64,000 bases of DNA from Theropithecus gelada (lineage: Eukaryota > Chordata > Mammalia > Primates > Cercopithecidae), in the NCBI RefSeq assembly GCF_003255815.1, contig NC_037680.1:21664843-21728842 (forward strand), in the 5' to 3' direction. Position 1 is the stretch's first letter. Each line of letters begins with the position of its first letter. Of this stretch, positions 55,920 to 64,000 are shown piece after piece. Made by a program: the position numbers and the translations under genes. The notes below the pieces were generated by a model. The model saw nothing but the letters and a program-made list of their open reading frames with translations, was not told where the DNA came from and did no database searches.

Positions 55920-57494
55920 TTCAAAGACCATTTTATATAAAGGGAGCCTTTTAGGTTAAAGTTTCCATGATTACTGCTTCCACAGTTTTAGAATATGACA
56001 TAATTTTACTAAAATTAAATAAAGAACTTTTGAGCTTTCAACCCTATCCTATGGGATAACTAGGAGTTTACCAGTAAGTCACAAGTTCTGTTTTATATAA
56101 ATTGGAAGAGAAGTAGGGACAATTGGTAGGCTTGGACTCCTCTGGGAATGCTGCTGGTTACCAGTCTGCTGGTGGATCTGTTGGCTTGAAAGTATAAGGA
56201 AAACTGTATCACTTCCAAGATTTTCTGCTTATATCCTTATTAATTTCCTCTAACATAATTACTTTGTTATAATGTAATTATTGAAGACTAGTGGTCCACC
56301 AAGAACCATCGTCTCTTTTCAGCAACTTATTCACATACACTTATATCTTTCTAATTGTGTAACTGATTTTAGCAAGTGTACCTTGATATGTTTGCTGATA
56401 TCTACATGGGCAAAAAAAAAAAAAAAAAACTCAGTGTCAAGTGGTATAGTAATGAATTCATTATACTGATATCTGGGATAAGAAGTAGTCAGTCTAGAGT
56501 AGGTCTGTGCTGTGGAAACAAGCATCCCCAGAGTTTCCATGGTTTAATAAAACGAGGTTTTTTGTTTGTTTGTTTGTTTTCTTGTTTTTTTTTTCTCTCC
56601 CCGGAACCTATTTTGTTATAGATTTGGGCAAATGTTGAGAACAATCAGGGCCCAGCAACACGGACTGCACTGATTTTATAGCACTCATCTCAGCAAGAGG
56701 CCTTGCCTGTTGTCTCCTCAGCAGAGAAGACGGCTGGAGAGGTGTGAACTTACTTTTTCAAGCTTGGGGTGGGGGTGACATGTCACTTATACCCACAGCC
56801 CATAGGCCAGAACTCATCACGTGATCCCAGGTAACTAGAAGGGCACAGGGACATGGCAGTGCAGATAGAGCATTTGGCAGTTGCAACTGTCTCTGCCATA
56901 GTGGAAGTCTACAACTGTTGATAATTCATAGTAACAACAACAGCAGAACATTTTTGCTAACATTCCAGAAAGGAGTTGTGAATGGAGAACAGGAGAAACT
57001 AACTCAGATGTAACCAACTCAGATGTAACCAGTTACCACTTAGCAGATTGAAACTCATTTGATATTGATTGATCATCTTACACACCTGCAAATAAATTGA
57101 TTTTTAGATTCAGAGAGTCAGGAAATGTTAAAAAGCCAGATGTTAAACATAAGATAATTCTCCATGTGTCTTTATAGACCTCCCTTTTTCCTCTTTTCAT
57201 TTACACTGCATTAATAGAACAAAAACATGGAATAAAAGTTGCCCCTATTTTGAAAAGCATAGATTTTGTTAATAAGTTTAATAAATCATGACTTTTAAAC
57301 TCTTAATATAGCTTATAATTATTATGACCCAGCCCTATTCTCTACAGGTGAGAAGCTTGAGGAGGGCCACCAAGTTTAAATGATTATTATTTCTCTTGCT
57401 TGAACTTAAAACACACAGAGGGCTCCATGTTGTCTGAGTTCAGTTCCTGTGTTCATATCTTGCTCCCTTTGTCCTGTATTTGGAAAATAGCCCT
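55920..57494. other. noncoding sequence with A and TTTG runs
   Basis: A run at 56412-56429; TTTG-type repeats at 56557-56595. 56640-56910 may be part of an unresolved ancient repeat (CAGAACTCATCACGTGATCC, then GGCACAGGGACATGGC). A 15-base unit AACTCAGATGTAACC is tandemly duplicated at 57001-57030. Confidence 0.5.
56557..56595. repeat. (TTTG)n low-complexity repeat
   Basis: Four to five TTTG units followed by a T run. Confidence 0.9.
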
Positions 57495-57600
57495 ATACCT
57501 GTGTTCTGTCTTACCCACTAGACAAAGGGCTCCATAAGATCAAGTGACCTGGCTATTTTGTATATGTTTGATCTGCACTGTAGGGATTACTGCCTTATAT
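57495..57600 (+). mobile_element. possible L2 3' fragment
   Basis: TACCCACTAGACAAAGGGCT, then CCATAAGATCAAGTGACC resemble the L2 phrase 'cccactagactgtaagctcc'. Weak. Confidence 0.4.
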
Positions 57601-57814
57601 AGTCCAAAGGTCTAAGGAAGCACCAGGGATGCATTCACACTTATATACACACTGATGTCATCAGATTTAGGTTCAATATTTTGGGAAGATACATAATATT
57701 CACTACAGAATAAAATCCACAGCACAATTCTAATTCCCTAAATAAGATAATTTTCTAGAACAAATCAGTGATGACAAAAAGAAGGGAAACAGAAGAATGG
57801 AAGAGACATAGTTC

Positions 57815-57975
57815 TAGGCATGATGCTTACATAATATTATTTAATATTCACAACAGCCATATTTATAAATGAGCTCACTGACTCAGAGAAGTTCAGTGAC
57901 TTTCCAAAGTCACTTAAATTTGAGGGTGGATCCCACATCTACCTGACTTCAGACTGTGTATTTCCCCAAATCCAT
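57815..57975 (-). mobile_element. MIR SINE, antisense
   Basis: GATGCTTACATAATATTATT, CACAACAGCCATATTTAT, AAATGAGCTCACTGACTCAG, then AGAAGTTCAGTGACTTTCC and CAAAGTCACTTAAATTTGAG match antisense MIR in order. Confidence 0.85.
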
Positions 57976-58514
57976 AATGACTCAATACAATGAGAATATT
58001 TAGTATGTTAGTAAATGAAAATATTGTGAAAAATGGCATGTCCCACTTCTCCATTCCTTTCTCCTTGATTGTTATTTGCTTTTACATCAGGCAGGAATTT
58101 AATCCACCATTCCAGCAGTAAGTCCATCCGTTGATTTGCTTTATTAAATCAGATTGTAGTACATGAGGGTCACTGATCAAATAATTCCCCTAGAGTGGGT
58201 CTCTGCAGTTTTCTTCTTTAGCTGGAAAAAGTCAGAGGGCAGGGCTGTCCTCAGGCTAGGTAAACACATTTTTGGGAAATCACTGAGTTTAGGAAAATGA
58301 TAACCTCTCTTAAATGTATATCCAAATACTCTAAAAAGGAATATGTTCTGGTATTAAAAGGAGAGAGGACACCCTTCTTTCTTCTGTGACCTTTTAGTGA
58401 CCTTTTAGCTCCCTTTGCATTCCAGAAAACTCTCTGGGGGCAGTTTGTTTCCTGTTTCTTCGCTGGATGTCAGAGACATTTCTGATACCAAAGACGCTTC
58501 AAATATTTATTTAT

Positions 58515-58620
58515 GTATTCATTCACTAAGTATATATTTATTGAATAAATATTTATTGGATTTTCAAATGCCAGAAACTTCAGGTATTGTGTACAACTGG
58601 GAACATATTTATTGTTCTCT
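58515..58620 (-). mobile_element. L2 LINE 3' end, antisense
   Basis: GTATTCATTCACTAAGTATA, then TATTTATTGAATAAATATT and CTTCAGGTATTGTGTACAAC resemble the reversed L2 3' terminus. Confidence 0.55.
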
Positions 58621-59574
58621 TTCAATTTACAGTCAGGAAAAAGAGGCAGATAAAGATAGCATGAGGGCAGAGGAAAGAGCAGTTATTTCCTCTCCACCTC
58701 TTAAAATATGATGAACGAGATGAACAGATTTCAATGTTCTATTAGAATTTGCAACTTGAGGATATTGGGACAAAGATCACGTCATCCAGAATCTTTTATT
58801 GGAGCAGTCTGCATTCTCCTTCTGCTCTCCCATCTTGGATTATCCCTGGGGTCAGAGGAGAAAGCCAAACTCTCTCTCTGCTCACTACTCACATGATTGC
58901 TACCAAGTTTGCATGTAAATCTCATGTTTGTGATTCCATCTAAGCAGCATGTTTTTTCCAGGCAGTAAAACTTGTTACTGATTTGGTGGAATAGGGATGG
59001 TACCAAGACAAAAATGTTTTAAGTGTATTTTTAGGCTGAATGGGAAGAGGTGAGGTAGAAAGGCAGGCAGAAGGTGGCTTCAATTAAGAAAGACATTTTC
59101 TGATTACTGTCTCTGGGTAAAAATTGAATGCACTTCCCATGAGTCAATTACTCCTGTGTTTACCTGGGCACAAACTGGATGCTCATCCAGCAGGGATGTT
59201 GTCAAAGGGTTTCAAGTTTTAGACAGAGGATTAGACTAGATAACTTCTAAGCAGTCCACCCTAAGATGCATAGAATTAGAAAATCAAGGAGTCCTAGTAC
59301 ATTACAGATTTAGGAAAACCTTTTCTCACTAGTACAAATGAAATATATTTTATTTAAAATTTGGAACTGAAAGCATAGTGCATTTGAAAGAACGCAGATA
59401 TATTTCATTGAATTGGGAATCTCAAAGTATACAAAACGCCAAATTAAATATATTCAATAATCAAAATATCTCTTCATATTTTGTGTTGATATTTGCAACT
59501 TGATTGTAGCAGGAACCTGCTTTTAATTGGAAAACTTGATAAACGAACTACATTTAAAAATGTGGGGTTTTTTT
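58621..59574. other. noncoding sequence
   Basis: GATTAGACTAGATAACTTCT, then AAGCAGTCCACCCTAAGATG near 59230-59275 resembles an old CR1/L3/L2-type phrase ('actagatgatctctaaggtc'). Otherwise nothing recognised. Confidence 0.4.
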
Positions 59575-60010
59575 TGACATTCTTAATCCAGAGGTAAAAT
59601 TTATGTCCTCTTCCCTTGAAACTGGGTGGGACCTTGTGACAGCCTTGACAAATATAATGTGATCAAAGTAATGTTGTGTGACTTCTGAGACTAACCAAGA
59701 AAACACCACACACATTTGGTGTTTTGGGACAACCGGCCTGGTGGCAGCACAAAGCCTTATGTATGAAGTCCAACCACGGTGAGTGGCCATATGCAGAGAC
59801 CACGTTAGGAGAGAGAGGGATGCCTGAGGAGCCCTACATCAGATGCACAAATGAAAGAGCCTCCTGGATGTCCCATAGCCTCAGCTATGTTCAGCAAGAA
59901 CTGGACTAGCTGAGTCCTGTCAATCCCCAGATTTGTGAGCAAAATAAATGATTGCTATTGATTTAAGCCACTGTTTTGGGGTGGTTTGTTACACAAACCA
60001 CTAGAACACA
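59575..60010 (+). mobile_element. MLT1-type LTR (ERVL-MaLR)
   Basis: GTCCTCTTCCCTTGAAACTG, GGTGGGACCTTGTGACAGCC, GTTGTGTGACTTCTGAGAC, GAGCAAAATAAATGATTGC and TTTAAGCCACTGTTTTGGGG, then TGGTTTGTTACACAAACC match an MLT1-type LTR from body to 3' end. AATAAA lies at about 59943. No internal region is visible. Confidence 0.75.
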
Positions 60011-60629
60011 CAAATACCCCACTACTGTGCTTTCTTTATATGACTCTTATCCCTTGACTTGGAAACAGGAAAAATCCAATGTTTACTATTTTCAACTTCC
60101 TCAGCTCTAAACATAATTTTCCATTAACTTACTGGAGAAAGTGTATCTTTGGTGACTATGTGAAACTATAGTTCATATATGAATTTATTTAAACAGACCT
60201 TGCCCTTTGCTATCAGCAAATTATAATCTGTGATGTATTAACTCAACCAATAAAAAGAAAGTACATATATAGAGATATAAATTATCCAAATATTAATCAG
60301 ATTCCTAGATTAAAGCAAGTGGTTCATTATATGTAGGAATACGACAAAAGAATATTTGTATTTGTAGTGTTGAAAAATACAAATGTCTTAGGTATTAAGA
60401 GCCTGGAGATAAATCACTGTCTCAAGGAGGCATGAATGTAGAAAGAATGAAGAATGAGCCAGTGCCCAGAGCTGTGGATGGGAACATAATCCACAAGTCG
60501 GGCTACTGAAGAACCTCTTTCCTACCTAAGGTGTCCAGATGACACATACTCTTTGATATGTCATAGGACTAACAAGCATTTAAAGAACTAAAAGCTCATT
60601 CGCCTTTTCAAATATTAGCTTGTAACATA
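60011..60629. other. AT-rich noncoding sequence
   Basis: Nothing recognised. Confidence 0.55.
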
Positions 60630-60636
60630 TACATGT

Positions 60637-60833
60637 TTACTAATTGTTATAGTAAATAGGTTATTTATTATAACCTATTTATAACTATAACTATGACAAT
60701 TGTCATAGTAAATGAGTTACTATTTACTATAGGTAAATAATAGTAATAGGTTACTATTTACTATAACAATTAGTAACCTAACTGTAAGTAAATAGAGTAA
60801 CCTATTTACTCTAACACTTGTTAGAGTAAATAG
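60637..60833. repeat. cluster of nested palindromes
   Basis: Within 200 bases: an inverted pair with 23-bp perfect arms (60637-60659 and 60754-60776); a 20-bp perfect palindrome ACTATGACAATTGTCATAGT (60690-60709); a hairpin with AGGTTAT/ATAACCT arms (about 60658-60676); an imperfect TTACTATTTA hairpin (about 60717-60746); and a 15-bp-arm hairpin with a 2-base spacer (60802-60816 and 60819-60833). All are variations on TTACTATTTACT and its complement. Confidence 0.95.
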
Positions 60834-60860
60834 TAACCTAATTATTACTAATTACTCATT

Positions 60861-63800
60861 CCATTGACAGTCAAATATACTATTTTAATTAGTATTATCT
60901 TTGAGCAGTTGCTTAAAATGTTGTTAAAAATCAACATTTTAATGTCATAGTTTGAATGTTACAATGACAATAATACCATTCATCATAAAAACATCAAAAT
61001 ATCCCATGCAAAAGTAGTAGCAAAAAGAGATTATTTCTAATGCCCTTTTTTTATAGATTACAGTTTCAGATTAAAGTAGAATAAGGTAAAATATACATTA
61101 CTTGTTCATATAATAGTCAAAATCTTTCAAATCTATTCAAAACAAAATATGAACTTAACAATCCATCTTTACATGTGTTGTAAGAATATTTGTATATATT
61201 TTTTAAAAATTAACTTTGTAAAATGAACAAAAAGTGAAAAAAATTTAAAATACTATCCATTCCTTTAAAAATTTCTTACCAAAAATTGATACCTATGAAC
61301 TTTAGTTTTCCTGTGCAAATCAATTTTAACTTGCACTATTGTATATGTTATTGTATTGCATAAAATATTTTAATATAATCTTGTTGGTTCTTTGTATTTT
61401 CCTTAAACACTTAAAAATTGGCTGGTGAAACTGGTTCTCATCAAAAGTGTATCTGAGTTCTCATTGATTGTTCTATTTTTGGAAATAGCAAATTTAAATA
61501 ATGACCAGTTTTTTTTTTAAATGTAAACATTTCTCACTTGAAAAGTTGACACTAGCTTTTAAACCAAAATTTATTCTTAAACTAATTTTTAGATGATATC
61601 CTAAAACCTTTCGTTCATTCCTTACAGGCATGAATGAAACCTGTTTTATTAGATGAACAGGGGATTATTTATACCTGTAAAAATCACAAGGTGATAAATT
61701 TGAATAATGTCAAAAGTTTAAATACCATAACCAGTGTTAATTACCCATCCCCAAGTGATTATTAGAATTAAAAAAGGAAAATAAAAACTAGAACTATCAT
61801 TCTATGACATCTTCAGAGTATAAATTCTTCAGTAGAATAGTTAGTATAAGAGTGCCTCCAAGTGGCATTTGTCAAAATTCCATATCAAAAATTTAAATAT
61901 CAGATCTAAAAGTTAAGCTTTAATAATAACAAACCCTAAAGGAAAGTTCTCACTCTTTTTCTGCTTATTTATAATCTACTCTTTGAAGCTATTGTGAATG
62001 GGAGTTCATTCATGATTTGGCTCTCTGTTTGTCTGTTACTGGTGTATAAGAATGCTTGTGATTTTTGCACATTGATTTGTTCATATATATGATTTCAGTT
62101 TATTATAAATCCCTACGTGTCATTAAATATCCCACTGGAGCTCCATTAATTGTCAGAATTCTAGGTAGTTTTTTAATACCTTAATTATACTGCCTTGACA
62201 TAGTGTTTTGGTGTGTAAGTAATTATTTCATTTCCATAAATTGTACAGTAGAACCTGTTTTGGTTAGTGGTACTGTATCTTTCCTTTCAGTATTCTCTTA
62301 GAATCTTTTCCATATTTGCTGGATTTCAGAGGATAAGAGGGACAAGAGACTTCTTTCTTAAACATAGAATCTTAGAGTTATAGGATAATGTAATTCCATC
62401 ACTCCAATTTTAACATTAAATTTAAGAATTTAAGAAATTTTCCCATGGCCATCCTGGTTAGTGACTAAACTAACAGAATCTGGTTCCCTGGACTTTTCAT
62501 TCAGTGTTCTTTCAAATATGATTACTATAACACTTAAAAGGGAGTTCTTCCCTATACCCTAAAAAAATGCACTTTTAGTACATCTTAAACTCAAACTCTA
62601 GAATATCAAATACAATTTAGAAATTGCCTGAGGCAAAAAGTACTCTGGGACTGACAAACTGATAGCTTCTCAATAGATTTTGTTTCAATTAATTAATACG
62701 TAGTGTTTTGGAATTACTCCAGTTTTATGTCACTGAAACGTTTAAATGAGTAGAGCAAAAATGATCTTAGGACAGTCATAAACAGGGTAATTGAACTTAT
62801 ACTGTAGAGATTGGGATGTGTGTGTTTTGCAAAGGTGACACTTGTAGTGAAGTTTATTTTCAAACTAGTTTCATTTGTAAAAGCTATTTCCATTATTTTG
62901 CCACTTTTTCATAACATTTATTCTAAATTTTATTTTTTACTGTTTATTTTCCCTTCTTCCATTTCATATAAAAGATTCCAGCAAGGCATTCTTTTCTCTT
63001 TTCCCAAAGGTGTCACATGGATGCTATTCTTTCCTAATTCTTATTCCTTTTTCACTTCTTAATTGCCTTTTATGGCTGTTTTTCTCTCTCTCCTGCCATT
63101 TCATCTACAGCTTTTTTGGAATGAGTTAGCCAACATCAATAACAAAATTTAAAGTTCATTCTCTGAGGAGCTATAATGTAGATATATCTGGAGCATTAAG
63201 TATAGAAAAGTGCATGCAGATTTTCAAATAGATATGTAGATTTCTGTGTATGTATAATTTGAACTACTAACTTTTTAAACCTTTGAATGTAATGCTGTAA
63301 TATCTATGGAGCTGTTTTGCTGCAAAATTAGATTACAGTGTTTTAATTTAATAGTTACTCTTACCTATTTCAAAACTGGCTTTTAAAGATATAGCTATAC
63401 TTTCCATTACTTTCTTCAGCTATACCCCATTGGAAAAATTAAATGTGTTTTAACTGTCTTGGCAAGATTCTACTTGTTTAAGATAGTTTCCAGCGGTGAC
63501 CTTTTTTTAAGTGGTGTTTTTAGAACCTGCCAATCTGAGTTCATGTCAGAATGTCATTAGTGTGCTATTTACTCCGTCTCTCAGATCATTAATGAGGTTT
63601 CAAGTAAGACCAGGCTGACATTCATCACTGGCACTCAGTGAACATGACATTGTTTACCATCACTCTTTGATTCAAGCCCGTCGCGCAGATTTTAAACATT
63701 ATGACAATACTCAATGCAAAGTCTGTTTAAATTAACTTCTCTGAATACAATTTCCAACTGAAATTTAAAGAGACACAACCAAATGTGGCTATATTTAATA

Positions 63801-64000
63801 CAATAAAATTTTCAACATGTCTATAGCTGTTAATTTTGTTTATTTCTCCCATGATTAACTATTCATAGTTTATTTTTCCCACAGTGAATCTGTCAGATAT
63901 TTTCCTTGATATTTGCATGAATTTTGTTAGTGATACATATGAACCTTCATAAATACTTCAATATTTGTTGGTCTGGTAAAGATTATTTAACTTTTCATAT
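60861..64000. other. AT-rich single-copy noncoding sequence
   Basis: No gene and no clear interspersed repeat. The open frame at 62811-63062 has no domain. The segment 63480-63800 is less AT-biased and looks repeat-free, with CATTAATGAGG and TTTGATTCAAG-type words, and may hold a regulatory element. This cannot be tested from one sequence. Confidence 0.5.

Noticed and set aside
60637..60833. MITE-type transposon
   Set aside because: There is no single pair of terminal repeats bounding an element and no target-site duplication. The dyads are nested and share one motif.

Overview
The window is nuclear DNA from a primate, most probably human. It is AT-rich, has no bacterial-style gene density, and carries primate and mammalian interspersed repeats of every age: AluY, AluS and AluJ copies, L1PA-type L1 ends, THE1/MST/MLT LTRs, an Hsmar1 mariner remnant, older L1M, L2 and MIR copies, a hAT-Charlie transposon and an ERVL provirus. 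I find no credible host protein-coding exon and no rRNA, tRNA or CRISPR array. It reads as intergenic or deep-intronic sequence. Repeat family names come from remembered consensus features, not a database search, so subfamilies are approximate.

Layout. 1-4.6 kb: single-copy sequence with a long GGAA microsatellite and an ATTT microsatellite. 4.7-9.3 kb: an old L1 with both ends and a 14-bp target-site duplication. 9.4-14.3 kb: single-copy DNA, an L2, then an antisense L1M carrying an Alu. 14.3-18.7 kb: single-copy DNA with L2 and MIR. 18.7-19.4 kb: a 5'-truncated L1PA. 19.7-22.1 kb: a GC-richer, class I ERV-like LTR element inserted into a MIR. 22.7-30 kb: mostly single-copy, with a 148-bp inverted duplication around a solo THE1-type LTR. 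30-31.8 kb: an L1 end abutting an Hsmar1 remnant, then an AluY. 31.8-36.2 kb: single-copy DNA with a candidate homeodomain/PBX-site-rich element and a short perfect palindrome. 36.3-40.4 kb: a decayed ERVL provirus (LTR-pol-LTR) with an AluS. 42.5-47.3 kb: L2, an MST-type LTR, a hAT-Charlie transposon broken by an L1PA, and an ERV1-like LTR inside an L2. 48-50.4 kb: MIR, AluJ, GT/CA repeats, an AT-rich minisatellite and one half of a 95-bp dispersed inverted pair. 52-56 kb: a MaLR LTR, an Alu, and an L1 with both ends but most of its middle missing. 57-64 kb: MIR, L2 and MLT1 fragments, a cluster of nested palindromes near 60.7 kb, and a quiet AT-rich tail.

Nothing here acts as a gene system. 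The content is a layered record of insertions in which younger elements interrupt older ones, plus a few local rearrangements (inverted duplications, palindromes, tandem duplications) that no repeat family explains. The most unusual are the palindrome cluster at 60.64-60.83 kb, the 148-bp inverted duplication at 27.7/28.7 kb, the 95-bp inverted pair at 40.2/50.4 kb, and the L1 at 54.2-55.9 kb that looks spliced or internally deleted.
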